From Plasmopara viticola (lineage: Eukaryota; Oomycota; Peronosporomycetes; Peronosporales; Peronosporaceae): DNA of 64,000 nucleotides. Positions 22,761 to 35,500 of the stretch are shown here, piece after piece. Below the pieces are notes generated by a model. The model saw nothing but the letters and a program-made list of their open reading frames with translations, was not told the DNA's origin and did not search any database. The position numbers and the translations under genes were made by a program. Location: assembly GCA_001695595.3 (NCBI GenBank), contig MBPM02000138.1, forward strand, positions 1-64,000. Reading direction: 5' to 3'. The number at the start of each line of letters is the position of its first letter. Position 1 is the first letter of the stretch.

Positions 22761-25700
22761 CTCAGATACGTTCCGTCCATCTTCTTGGCCATGCAGACAC
22801 GCGTTTCAAGCGTAAATAAGCGAGTACTGCTCCATTTGAAGCGTCGAGTCTTCCTACGGCCTCCGATACGTCAAATATAGCCTGCTGAACAAGCACATAC
22901 GCGTTCCAACCGTAACTTTGCGAGTTCTGATCCGTTTGAAGCGCCGATTTTTCCTACGGCCTCAGATACGTCCAGTCCATCTTCTTGGCCATGCAGACAC
23001 GCATTTCAATGTAAGTTGGCGAATACTGCTCCATTTGAAGCGTCGAGTCTTCTTACGGCCTCGGATACGTCAAATCTAGCTTGCTGAGCAAGCACATACG
23101 CGTTCCAACCGTAACTTAGCGAGTTCTGCTCCGTTTGGAGCGCCGATTCTTCCTACGGCCTCAGATACGTTCAACCTAGCCTCCAGGACATGCAGACACG
23201 CGTTCCGAGCGAAACCGAGCGTGTTCTGCTCCATTTGAAGCGTCAATTCTTTCTACGGCCTCCGATACGTCAAATCTAGCTTCCAGGACATGCAGACACG
23301 CGTTCCAAGCGTGATAAAGCAAGTTCTTTCACATTTGAAGCGCCGATTCTTTCTACAGCCTCAGATACGCCCAATACAGCTTCCTGGACATGCAGCCACG
23401 CGTTTCAAGTAGATCTTAGCGATTGCTGCTCCAATAGAAGCGCCGATTCTTCCTCCGGCCTCAGATACGTCCAGTCCATCTTCTTGGCCATGCAGACACG
23501 CGTTTCAAGCGTAAATAAGCGAGTACTGCTCCATTTGAAGCGTCGAGTCTTCCTACGGCCTCCGATACGTCAAATATAGCCTGCTGAACAAGCACATACG
23601 CGTTCCAACCGTAACTTTGCGAGTTCTGATCCGTTTGAAGCGCCGATTTTTCCTACGGCCTCAGATACGTCCAGTCCATCTTCTTGGACATGCAGACACG
23701 CATTTCAATGTAAGTTGGCGAATACTGCTCCATTTGAAGCGTCGAGTCTTCTTACGGCCTCGGATACGTCAAATCTAGCTTGCTGAGCAAGCACATACGC
23801 GTTCCAACCGTAACTTAGCGAGTTCTGCTCCGTTTTGGAGCGCCGATTCTTCCTACGGCCTCAGATACGTTCAACCTAGCCTCCAGGACATGCAGACACG
23901 CGTTCCGAGCGAAACCGAGCGTGTTCTGCTCCATTTGAAGCGTCAATTCTTTCTACGGCCTCCGATACGTCAAATCTAGCTTCCAGGACATGCAGACACG
24001 CGTTCCAAGCGTGATTAAGCAAGTTCTTTCACATTTCAAGCGCCGATTCTTTCTACAGCCTCAAGATACGCCCAATACGGCTTCCTGGACATGCAGCCAC
24101 GCTTTTCTAGTAGATCTTAGCGATTGCTGCTCGAATAGAAGCGCCGATTCTTCCTACGGCTCAGATACGTCAAATCTAGCTTGCTGTGCAAGCTCATACG
24201 CGTTCCAACCGAAACTTAGCGAGTTCTGCTCCGTTTCGAGCGCCGATTCTTCCTCCGGCCTCAGATACGTCCAGTCCATCTTCTTGGCCATGCAGACACG
24301 CGTTTGAAGCGTAAATTAGCGAATACTGCACCATTTGAAGCGTCGAGTCTTCCTACGGCCTCGGATACGTCAAATCTAGCTTGCTGAACAAGCACATACG
24401 CGTTCCAACCGTAACTTTGCGAGTTCTGCTCCGTTTGAAGCGCCGATTTTTCCTACGGCCTCAGATACGTCCAGCTTATCTTCTTTGCCATGCAGACACG
24501 CATTTCAAGCGTAAATTAGCGAATACTGCTCCATTTGAAGCGTCGAGTCTTCCTACGGCCTCGGATACGTCAAATCTAGCTTGCTGAGCAAGCACATACG
24601 CGTTCCAACCGTAACTTAGCGAGTTCTGCTCCAATAGAAGCGCCGATTTTTCCTACGGCCTCAGATACGTTCAACCTAGCCTCCAGGACATGCAGACACG
24701 CGTTCCGAGCGAAACTGAGCGTGTTCTGCTCCATTTGAAGCGTCGATTCTTTCTACGGCCTCAGATCCGTCTAATCTAGGTTCCAGGACATGCAGACACG
24801 CGTTCCAAGCGTGATTAAGCAAGTTCTTTCACATTTGAAGCGCCGATTCTTTCTACAGCCTCAGCTACGCCCAATACAGCTTCCTGGACATGCAGCCACG
24901 CGTTTCAAGTAGAGCTTAGCGATTGCTGCTCCAATAGAAGCGCCGATTCTTCCTCCGGCCTCAGATACGTCCAGTCCATCTTCTTGGCCATGCAGACACG
25001 CGTTTCAAGCGTAAATAAGCGAGTACTGCTCCATTTGAAGCGTCGAGTCTTCCTACGGCCTCCGATACGTCAAATATAGCCTGCTGAACAAGCACATACG
25101 CGTTCCAACCGTAACTTTGCGAGTTCTGATCCGTTTGAAGCGCCGATTTTTCCTACGGCCTCAGATACGTCCAGTCCATCTTCTTGGCCATGCAGACACG
25201 CATTTCAAGCGTAAGTTGGCGAATACTGCTCCATTTGAAGCGTCGAGTCTTCTTACGGCCTCGGATACGTCAAATCTAGCTTGCTGAGCAAGCACATACG
25301 CGTTCCAACCGTAACTTAGCGAGTTCTGCTCCGTTTGGAGCGCCGATTCTTCCTACGGCCTCAGATACGTTCAACCTAGCCTCCAGGACATGCAGACACG
25401 CGTTCCGAGCGAAACTGAGCGTGTTCTGCTCCATTTGAAGCGTCAATTCTTTCTACGGCCTCCGATACGTCAAATCTAGCTTCCAGGACATGCAGACACG
25501 CGTTCCAAGCGTGATTAAGCAAGTTCTTTCACATTTAAAGCGCCGATTCTTTCTACAGCCTCAGCTACGCCCAATACAGCTTTCTGGACATGCAGCCACG
25601 CGTTTCAAGTAGATCTTAGCGATTGCTGCTCCAATAGAAGCGCCGATTCTTCCTACGGCTCAGATACGTCAAATCTAGCTTGCTGTGCAAGCTCATACGC

Positions 25701-26090
25701 TTTCCAACCGAAACTTAGCGAGTTCTGCTCCGTTTCGAGCGCCGATTCTTCCTCCGGCCTCAGATACGTCCAGTCCATCTTCTTGGCCATGCAGACACGC
25801 GTTTGAAGCGTAAATTAGCGAATACTGCACCATTTGAAGCGTCGAGCCTTCTTACGGCCTCGGATACGTCAAATCTAGCTTGCTGAGCAAGCACATACGC
25901 GTTCCAACCGTAACTTAGCGAGTTCTGCTCCAATAGAAGCGCCGATTCTTCCTATGGCCTCAGATACGTTCAACCTAGCCTCCAGGACATGCAGACACGC
26001 GTTCCGAGCGAAACTGAGCGTGTTCTGCTCCATTTGAAGCGTCGATTCTTTCTACGGCCTCAGATCCGTCTAATCTAGCTTCCAGGACAT
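22761..26090 (+). repeat. 7-mer / 15-mer higher-order repeat block
   Basis: The order A-B-A-B-C-D-E fills 22,761-23,459 (699 bp, seven monomers). The next unit starts at 23,460 and its counterpart at 24,960, exactly 1,500 bp later. That 15-monomer unit reads A-B-A-B-C-D-E then B-A-B-A-B-C-D-E. Diagnostic variants shared between copies include AAATATAGCCTGCTGAACAAG in the first B, TTCAATGTAAGTTGGCG or its close form in the following A, and GCTTGCTGTGCAAGCTCATACG in the B after E. The 15-mer looks like a fused 7-mer and 8-mer. The second copy departs from the first near 25.85 kb. Confidence 0.85.
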
Positions 26091-26540
26091 GCGGACACGC
26101 GTTCCGAGCTTAACTGAGCATGTTCTGCTCCATTAAAAGGACCGATTCTTCCTACAGCCTCAGATACGTCCAATATAGCTTTCTGGACATGCAGCCACGC
26201 GTTTCAAGTGAAACTTAGCGATTGCTGCTCCAATAGAATCGCCGTTTCTTCCTACGGCTTAGATACGTCAAATCTAGCTTCCTGAGCAACCACATACGTG
26301 TTGCAAGCGAAACTTAGCGAGTTCTGCTCCGTTTGAAGCGTCGACTCTTTCAACGGCCTCAGATACGTCAAATCTATCTTCTAGAGCAAGCACATACGCG
26401 TTTCAAGCGTAACTGAGCGAGTTCTGCTCCGTTTGAAGCGTCGACTCTTCCTACGGCCTCAGATACGTTCAACCTAGCATCCAGGACATGCAGACACGCG
26501 TTCCGAGCTTAACTGAGCATGTTCTGCTACATTTGATGCG

Positions 26541-26596
26541 CCGACTCTTAACTTAGAGAATACTGCTCCATTTGAAGCGCCGACTCTTCTTACGGC
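26541..26596 (+). repeat. Monomer lacking its first ~56 bp
   Basis: A monomer end (CCGACTCTT) is followed at 26,551 not by CCTACGG and a new start but directly by AACTTAGAGAATACTGC, the middle of a monomer. About 46 bp of that monomer remain. The same unusual junction, preceded by the same CTACATTTGATGCG variant, occurs near 60,960 and 63,894. The three therefore come from one deletion that was later spread through the array. Confidence 0.8.
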
Positions 26597-27293
26597 CTCA
26601 GATACGTTTAACCTAGCCTCCTGGACATGCAGACACGCGTTCCGAGCGTAACTGAGCGTGTTCTGCTCCATTTGAAGCGTCGATTCTTTCTACGGCCTCA
26701 GATCCGTCCAATCTAGCTTTGAAGACATGCGGACACGCGTTCCAAGCGAAACTGAGCATGTTCTGCTCCATTTAAAGGGCCGATTCTTCGTACAGCCCAA
26801 ATACGTCCCATATAGCTTCCTGGACATGCAGCCACGCGTTTCAGGTAGATCTTAGCAATTGCTGCTCCAATATAAGCGCCGATTCTTCCTACGGCTCAGA
26901 TACGTCAGAACTAGCTTCCTGAGCAAGCACATACACGTTTCAAACGTAACTGAGCGAGTTCTGCTCCGTTTGACGCGTCGACTCTTCCTACGGCCTCAGA
27001 TACGTTCAACCTAGCCTCCAGGACATGCAGACACGCGTTCCGAGCGAAATTGAGCATGTTCTGCTCCATTTGAAGGGCCGATTCTTCCTACAGCCTCAGA
27101 TACGTCCAATAAAGCTTCCTGGACATGCAGCCACGCGTTTTAAGTAGACCTTAGCGATTGCTGCTCCAATAGAAGCGCCGTTGCTTCGTACGGCTCAGAT
27201 ACGTCAAATCAAGCTTCCTGAGATACCACATACGTGTTGCAAGCGAAACTTAGCGAGTTCTGCTCCGTTTGGAGCGACCATTCTTCCCACGGC

Positions 27294-27449
27294 CCCAAAT
27301 ACGTTTATGTTATCTTTCTGTCCATGCAGTCCCGCGTTTCTAGAGAAACTTAGCGAATACTGCTCCTAGCCTCCTGGACATGCAGACACGCGTTCCGAGC
27401 GTAACTGAGCGTGTTCTGCTCCATTTGAAGCGTCGATTCTTTCTACGGC
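27294..27449 (+). repeat. Composite F/C monomer (156 bp for two units)
   Basis: An F monomer beginning CCCAAATACGTTTATG runs to AATACTGCTCC and is then joined at about 27,367 to TAGCCTCCTGGACATGC, the middle of a C monomer. About 44 bp are missing compared with two full units. A CC shared across the junction is consistent with a small microhomology deletion. Confidence 0.75.
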
Positions 27450-28187
27450 CTCAGATCCGTCCAATCTAGCTTTAAAGACATGCGGACACGCGTTCCAAGC
27501 GAAACTGAGCATGTTCTGCTCCATTTAAAGGGCCGATTCTTCGTACAGCCCCAAATACGTCCCATATAGCTTCCTGGACATGCAGCCACGCGTTTCAGGT
27601 AGATCTTAGCGATTGCTGCTCCAATAGAAGCGCCGATTCTTCCTACGGCTCAGATACGTCAAAAATAGCTTCTTGAGCAAGCACATATGCGTTGCCAGCG
27701 TAATTTTGCGGGTTCTGCTCCATTTGAAGGGCCGATTCTTCTACGACCTCAGATACGTACGTCCAATACAGCTTCCTGGACATGCAACCACGTATTTCAA
27801 GTAGAACTTAGCGATTGCTGCTCCAATAGAAGCGTCGACTCTTCCTACGGCTCAGATACGTCAAATCTAGCTTCCTAAGCAACCACATACGTGTTGCAAG
27901 CGTAAATTAGTGAGTTCTTCTCCGTTTGAGGCGTCGATTCTTCCTACGGCCTCAGATACGTCCAATACAGCTTCCTGAGCAAGCACAAACGCGTTCCAAA
28001 CGTAACTTAGCAAGTTCTACTCCGTTTGAAGCGACGATTCTTCACACGGCCCCAAATACGTTTAATTTATCTTTCTGGCCATGCCGTCCCGCGTTTCTAG
28101 CGTAACTTAGCGAATACTGCTCCATTTGAAGCGCCGACTCTTCCTACGGCCTCAGGTACGTTCAAGCCTCCAGGACATGCAGACACG

Positions 28188-31100
28188 CGTTCCGAGCGTA
28201 ACTGAGCGTGTTCTGCTCCATTTGAAGCGTCGATTCTTCCTACGGCCTCAGATACGTTCAACCTAGCCTCCAGGAAATGCAGACACGCGTTCCGAGCGAA
28301 ACCGAGCGTGTTCCGCTCCATTTGAAGCGTCGATTCTTTCTACGGCCTCAGATCCGTCCAATCTAGCTTTGAGGACATGCGGACACGCGTTCCGAGCTTA
28401 ACTGAGCATGTTCTGCTCCATTTAAAGGGCCGATTCTTCGTACAGCCTCAGATACGTCCAATATAGCTTCCTGGACATGCAGCCACGCGTTTCAAGTAGA
28501 TCTTAGCGATTGCTGCTCCAATAGAAGCGCCGATTCTTCCTACGGCTCAGATACGTCAAAAATAGCTTCTTGAGCAAGCACATATGCGTTGCCAGAGTAA
28601 TTTTGCGGGTTCTGCTCCATTTGAAGGGCCGATTCTTCTACAACCTCAGATTCGTACGTCCAATACAGCTTCCTGGACATGCAACCACGCATTTCAAGTA
28701 GAACTTAGCGATTGCTGCTCCAAAAGAAGCGCCGATCCTTCCTACGGCTCAGACACGTCAATCTCGCTTCCTGAGAAGGCACATACGCGTTTCAAGCGTA
28801 GCCGAGCGGGTTCTGCTCCATTTGAAGCGTCGACTCTTCCCACGGCCTCAGATACGTCAAATCTGGCTTCCTGAGCAAGCACATACGCGTTTCAAGCGTA
28901 ACTGAGCGAGTTCTGCTCCGTTTGGAGCGTCGACTCTTCCTACGGCCTCAGATACGTTCAACCTAGCCTCCAGGACATGCAGACTCGGGTTCCGAGTGAA
29001 ACTGAGCATGTTCTGCTCCATTTGAAGGGCCGAATCTTCGTACAGACTCAGATACGTCCAATATAGCTTGCTGGACATGCAGCCACGCGTTTTAAGTAGA
29101 ACTTAGCTTTTGCTGCTCCAATAGAAGCGCCGTTTCTACCTACGGCTCAGATACGTCAAATCTAGCTTCCTGAGCAACCACATACGTGTTGCAAGCGAAA
29201 CTTTGCGAGTTCTTCTCCGTTTGAATCGACGATTCTTCCCACGGCCCCAAATACGTTTATTTTATCTTTCTGGCCATGCGGTCCCGCGTTTCTAGCGTAA
29301 CTTAGCGAATACTGCTCCATTTGAAGCGTCGATTCTTCCTACGTCCTCAGATACGTTCAACCTAGCCTCCAGGAAATGCAGACACGCGTTTCGAGCGAAA
29401 CTGAGCGTGTTCTGCTCCATTTTAAGCCTCGAATCTTTCTACGGCCTCAGATCCGTCCAATCTAGCTTTGAGGACATGCGGACACGCGTTCCGAGCTTAA
29501 CTGAGCATGTTCTGCTCCATTTAAAGGGCCGATTCTTCCTACAGCCTCAAATACGTCCAATATAGCTTCCTGGACAAGCAGCCACGCGTTTCAAGTAGAT
29601 CTTAGCGATTGCTGCTCTAATAGAAGCGCCGATTCTTCCTACGGCTCAGATACGTCAAAAATAGCTTCTTGAGCAAGCACATATGCGTTGCAAGCGTAAT
29701 TTTGCGGTTCTGCTCCATTTGAAGGGCCGATTCTTCTACAACCTCAGATTCGTACGTCCAATACAGCTTCCTGGACATGCAACCACGCATTTCAAGTAGA
29801 ACTTAGCGATTGCTGCTCCAAAAGAAGCGCCGATCCTTCCTACGGCTGAGACACGTAAATCTCGCTTCCTGAGAAGGCACATACGCGTTTCAAGCGTAAC
29901 CGAGCGATTTCTGCTCCATTTGAAGCGTCTACTCTTCCTACGGCCTCAGATACGTCAAATCTAGCTTCCTCAGCAAGCACATACGCGTTTCAAGCGTAAA
30001 TGAGCGAGTTCTGCTCCGTTTGAAGCGTCGACTCTTCCTACGGCCTCAGATACGTTCAACCTAGCCTCCAGGACATGCAGACACGCGTTCCGAGCGAAAT
30101 TGAGCATGTTCTGCTCCATTTGAAGGGCCGATTCTTCCTACAGCCTCAGATACGTCCAATATACCTTCCTGGACATGCAACCACGCATTTCAAGTAGAAC
30201 TTAGCGATTGCTGCTCCAAAAGAAGCGCCGATCCTTCCTACGGCTCAGACACGTCAATCTCGCTTCCTGAGAAGGCACATACGCGTTTCAAGCGTAACCG
30301 AGCGATTTCTGCTCCATTTGAAGCGTCTACTCTTCCTACGGCCTCAGATACGTCAAATCTAGCTTCCTGAGCAAGCACATACGCGTTTCAAGCGTAAATG
30401 AGCGAGTTCTGCTCCGTTTGAAGCGTCGACTCTTCCTACGGCCTCAGATACGTTCAACCTAGCCTCCAGGACATGCAGACACGCGTTTCGAGCGAAATTG
30501 AGCATGTTCTGCTCCATTTGAAGGGCCGATTCTTCCTACAGCCTCAGATACGTCCAATATAGCTTCCTGGACATGCAACCACGCGTTTTAAGTAGAACTT
30601 AGCGATTGCTGCTCCAATAGAAGCGCCGTTTCTTCCTACGGCTTAGATACGTTAAATCTAGCTTCCTGAGCAACCACAAACGTGTTGCAAGCGAAACTTA
30701 GCGAGTTCTTCTCCGTTTGAATCGACGATTCTTCCCACGGCCCCAAATACGTTTATTTTATCTTTCTGGCCATGCCGTCCCGCGTTTCTAGCGTAACTTA
30801 GCGAATACTGCTCCATTTGAAGCGCCGACTCTTCCTACGGCCTCAGGTACGTTCAAGCCTCCAGGACATGCAGACACGCGTTCGAGCGTAATTGAGTGTG
30901 TTCTGCTCCATTTGAAGCGTCGATTCTTCCTACGTCCTCAGATACGTTCAGCCTAGCCTCCAGGAAATGCAGACACGCGTTTCGAGCGTAACGGAGCGTG
31001 TTCTGCTCCGTTTGAAGCGCCGATTCTTCCTATGGCTCAGATCCGTCCAATCTAGCTTTGAGGACATGCGGACACGCGTTCCGAGCTTAACTGAGCATGT

Positions 31101-32574
31101 TCTGCTCCATTTAAAGGGCCGATTCTTCCTACAGCCTCAAATGCGTCCCATATAGCTTCCTGGACATGCAGCCACGCGTTTCAAGCAGATCTTAGCGATT
31201 GCTGCTCCAAAAAGAAGCGCCGATCCTTCCTACGGCTCCGACACGTCAATCTCGCTTCCTGAGAAGGCACATACGCGTTTCAAGCGTAACCGAGCGGTTC
31301 TGCTCCATTTGAAGCGTCGACTCTTCCTACGGCCTCAGATAGGTCAAATCTAGCTTCCTGAGCGAGCACATACGCGTTTCAAGCGTAACTGAGCGAGTTC
31401 TGCTCCGTTTGAAGCGTCGACTCTTCCTACGGCCTCAGATACGTTCAACCTAGCCTCCAGGACATGCAGACACGGGTTCCGAGCGTGACCGAGCGTGTTC
31501 TGCTCCATTTGAAGCGTCGATTCTTTCTACGGCCTCAGATACGTTCAACCTAGCCTCTAGGACATGCAGACACGCGTTCCGAGCGTAACTGAGCGTGTTC
31601 TGCTCCATTTGAAGCGTTGATTCATCCTACGGCCTCAGATACGTTCAACCTAGCCTCCAGGAAATGCAAACACGCGTTTCGAGCGTAACTGAGCGTGTTC
31701 TGCTCCATTTGAAGCGTCGATTCTTCCTACGGCTCAGATACGTCAAAAATAGCTTCTTGAGCAAGCACATGTGCGTTGCCAGCGTAATTTTGCGGGTTCT
31801 GCTCCATTTGAAGGGCCGATTCTTCTACAACCTCAGATTCGTACGTCCAATACAGCTTCCTGGACATGCAACCACGCATTTCAAGTAGTACTTAGTGATT
31901 GCTGCTCCAAAAGAAGCGCCGATCCTTCCTACGGCTCCGACACGTCAATTTCGCTTCCTTAGAAGGCACATACGCGATTCAAGCGTAACCGAGCGGGTTC
32001 TGCTCCGTTTGAAGCGTCGACTCTTCCTACGGCCTCAGATACGTTCAACCTAGCCTCCAGGACATGCAGACACGCGTTCCGAGCGTAACTGAGCGTGTTC
32101 CGCTCCATTTGAAGCGTCGATTCTTTCTACGGCCTCAGATCCGTCCAATCTAGCTTTGAGGACATGCGGACACGCGTTCCGAGCTTAACTGAGCATGTTC
32201 TGCTCCATTTAAAGGGCCGATTCTTCGTACAGCCTCAGATACGTCCAATATAGCTTCCTGGACATGCAGCCACGCGTTTCAAGTAGATCTTAGCGATTGC
32301 TGCTCCAATAGAAGCGCCGATTCTTCCTACGGCTCAGATACGTCAAAAATAGCTTCTTGAGCAAGCACATATGCGTTGCCAGAGTAATTTTGCGGGTTCT
32401 GCTCCATTTGAAGGGCCGATTCTTCTACAACCTCAGATTCGTACGTCCAATACAGCTTCCTGGACATGCAACCACGCATTTCAAGTAGAACTTAGCGATT
32501 GCTGCTCCAAAAGAAGCGCCGATCCTTCCTACGGCTCAGACACGCCAATCTCGCTTCCTGAGAAGGCACATACG
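28188..32574 (+). repeat. 4.39-kb HOR unit, copy 1
   Basis: This copy begins at a CGTTCCGAGCGTAACTG monomer middle and runs through C-type, CATGCGGAC-type, E, G, H, I and F monomers. Up to about 31,465 it matches 32,575-35,852. The next part (31,466-32,140) instead matches 40,140-40,815 (offset about 8,675). The reference G-H-I and F modules are described separately. No gene is visible. Confidence 0.82.
30742..30841 (+). repeat. F monomer (representative copy)
   Basis: This 100-bp monomer starts CCCAAATACGTTTATTTTAT, then has CTTTCTGGCCATGCCGTCCC, GCGTTTCTAGCGTAACTTAG and the usual CTGCTCCATTTGAAGC. The AT-rich TTTATTTTATC stretch is unique to this subfamily. F monomers occur roughly once per large unit (for example 29,250, 33,637, 35,127, 36,120, 37,920, 39,418, 42,108, 44,808, 55,185 and 57,885), so they serve as a marker of HOR phase. 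Confidence 0.85.
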
Positions 32575-35500
32575 CGTTCCGAGCGTAACTGAGCGTGTTC
32601 TGCTCCATTTGAAGCGTCGATTCTTCCTACGGCCTCAGATACGTTCAACCTAGCCTCCAGGAAATGCAGACACGCGTTCCGAGCGAAACCGAGCGTGTTC
32701 CGCTCCATTTGAAGCGTCGATTCTTTCTACGGCCTCAGATCCGTCCAATCTAGCTTTGAGGACATGCGGACACGCGTTCCGAGCTTAACTGAGCATGTTC
32801 TGCTCCATTTAAAGGGCCGATTCTTCGTACAGCCTCAGATACGTCCAATATAGCTTCCTGGACATGCAGCCACGCGTTTCAAGTAGATCTTAGCGATTGC
32901 TGCTCCAATAGAAGCGCCGATTCTTCCTACGGCTCAGATACGTCAAAAATAGCTTCTTGAGCAAGCACATATGCGTTGCCAGAGTAATTTTGCGGGTTCT
33001 GCTCCATTTGAAGGGCCGATTCTTCTACAACCTCAGATTCGTACGTCCAATACAGCTTCCTGGACATGCAACCACGCATTTCAAGTAGAACTTAGCGATT
33101 GCTGCTCCAAAAGAAGCGCCGATCCTTCCTACGGCTCAGACACGTCAATCTCGCTTCCTGAGAAGGCACATACGCGTTTCAAGCGTAGCCGAGCGGGTTC
33201 TGCTCCATTTGAAGCGTCGACTCTTCCCACGGCCTCAGATACGTCAAATCTGGCTTCCTGAGCAAGCACATACGCGTTTCAAGCGTAACTGAGCGAGTTC
33301 TGCTCCGTTTGGAGCGTCGACTCTTCCTACGGCCTCAGATACGTTCAACCTAGCCTCCAGGACATGCAGACTCGGGTTCCGAGTGAAACTGAGCATGTTC
33401 TGCTCCATTTGAAGGGCCGAATCTTCGTACAGACTCAGATACGTCCAATATAGCTTGCTGGACATGCAGCCACGTTTTAAGTAGAACTTAGCTTTTGCTG
33501 CTCCAATAGAAGCGCCGTTTCTACCTACGGCTCAGATACGTCAAATCTAGCTTCCTGAGCAACCACATACGTGTTGCAAGCGAAACTTTGCGAGTTCTTC
33601 TCCGTTTGAATCGACGATTCTTCCCACGGCCCCAAATACGTTTATTTTATCTTTCTGGCCATGCGGTCCCGCGTTTCTAGCGTAACTTAGCGAATACTGC
33701 TCCATTTGAAGCGTCGATTCTTCCTACGTCCTCAGATACGTTCAACCTAGCCTCCAGGAAATGCAGACACGCGTTTCGAGCGAAACTGAGCGTGTTCTGC
33801 TCCATTTTAAGCCTCGAATCTTTCTACGGCCTCAGATCCGTCCAATCTAGCTTTGAGGACATGCGGACACGCGTTCCGAGCTTAACTGAGCATGTTCTGC
33901 TCCATTTAAAGGGCCGATTCTTCCTACAGCCTCAAATACGTCCAATATAGCTTCCTGGACAAGCAGCCACGCGTTTCAAGTAGATCTTAGCGATTGCTGC
34001 TCTAATAGAAGCGCCGATTCTTCCTACGGCTCAGATACGTCAAAAATAGCTTCTTGAGCAAGCACATATGCGTTGCAAGCGTAATTTTGCGGGTTCTGCT
34101 CCATTTGAAGGGCCGATTCTTCTACAACCTCAGATTCGTACGTCCAATACAGCTTCCTGGACATGCAACCACGCATTTCAAGTAGAACTTAGCGATTGCT
34201 GCTCCAAAAAGAAGCGCCGATCCTTCCTACGGCTGAGACACGTAAATCTCGCTTCCTGAGAAGGCACATACGCGTTTCAAGCGTAACCGAGCGATTTCTG
34301 CTCCATTTGAAGCGTCTACTCTTCCTACGGCCTCAGATACGTCAAATCTAGCTTCCTCAGCAAGCACATACGCGTTTCAAGCGTAAATGAGCGAGTTCTG
34401 CTCCGTTTGAAGCGTCGACTCTTCCTACGGCCTCAGATACGTTCAACCTAGCCTCCAGGACATGCAGACACGCGTTCCGAGCGAAATGAGCATGTTCTGC
34501 TCCATTTGAAGGGCCGATTCTTCCTACAGCCTCAGATACGTCCAATATACCTTCCTGGACATGCAACCACGCATTTCAAGTAGAACTTAGCGATTGCTGC
34601 TCAAAAGAAGCGCCGATCCTTCCTACGGCTCAGACACGTCAATCTCGCTTCCTGAGAAGGCACATACGCGTTTCAAGCGTAACCGAGCGATTTCTGCTCC
34701 ATTTGAAGCGTCTACTCTTCCTACGGCCTCAGATACGTCAAATCTAGCTTCCTGAGCAAGCACATACGCGTTTCAAGCGTAAATGAGCGAGTTCTGCTCC
34801 GTTTGAAGCGTCGACTCTTCCTACGGCCTCAGATACGTTCAACCTAGCCTCCAGGACATGCAGACACGCGTTTCGAGCGAAATTGAGCATGTTCTGCTCC
34901 ATTTGAAGGGCCGATTCTTCCTACAGCCTCAGATACGTCCAATATAGCTTCCTGGACATGCAACCACGCGTTTTAAGTAGAACTTAGCGATTGCTGCTCC
35001 AATAGAAGCGCCGTTTCTTCCTACGGCTTAGATACGTTAAATCTAGCTTCCTGAGCAACCACAAACGTGTTGCAAGCGAAACTTAGCGAGTTCTTCTCCG
35101 TTTGAATCGACGATTCTTCCCACGGCCCCAAATACGTTTATTTTATCTTTCTGGCCATGCCGTCCCGCGTTTCTAGCGTAACTTAGCGAATACTGCTCCA
35201 TTTGAAGCGCCGACTCTTCCTACGGCCTCAGGTACGTTCAAGCCTCCAGGACATGCAGACACGCGTTCCGAGCGTAATTGAGTGTGTTCTGCTCCATTTG
35301 AAGCGTCGATTCTTCCTACGTCCTCAGATACGTTCAGCCTAGCCTCCAGGAAATGCAGACACGCGTTTCGAGCGTAACGGAGCGTGTTCTGCTCCGTTTG
35401 AAGCGCCGATTCTTCCTATGGCTCAGATCCGTCCAATCTAGCTTTGAGGACATGCGGACACGCGTTCCGAGCTTAACTGAGCATGTTCTGCTCCATTTAA

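Larger units (their letters stand above)
26091..28187 (+). repeat. Transition zone between left and right subfamilies
   Basis: D monomers and the A/B dimer pattern end here, and new types appear: C-derived monomers with CATGCGGACACGCG and CGAGCTTAACTGAGCATG, F (CCCAAATACGTTTA, from 27,294), G (from about 27,660) and H (CGTACGTCC, from about 27,745). Two truncated or composite monomers sit inside (26,551 and 27,367). Subfamily turnover and deletions together suggest a junction between separately amplified domains. No gene is visible. Confidence 0.75.

Noticed and set aside
30742..30841. AT-rich stretch in F monomers as a promoter or origin element
   Set aside because: TTTATTTTATC is only 11 bp and no other element is positioned around it. 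I see no support beyond base composition.
31470..31495. GGGTTCCGAGCG as a Pol III B box
   Set aside because: It resembles GGTTCGANNCC only partly and there is no A box at a suitable distance or T-run terminator.
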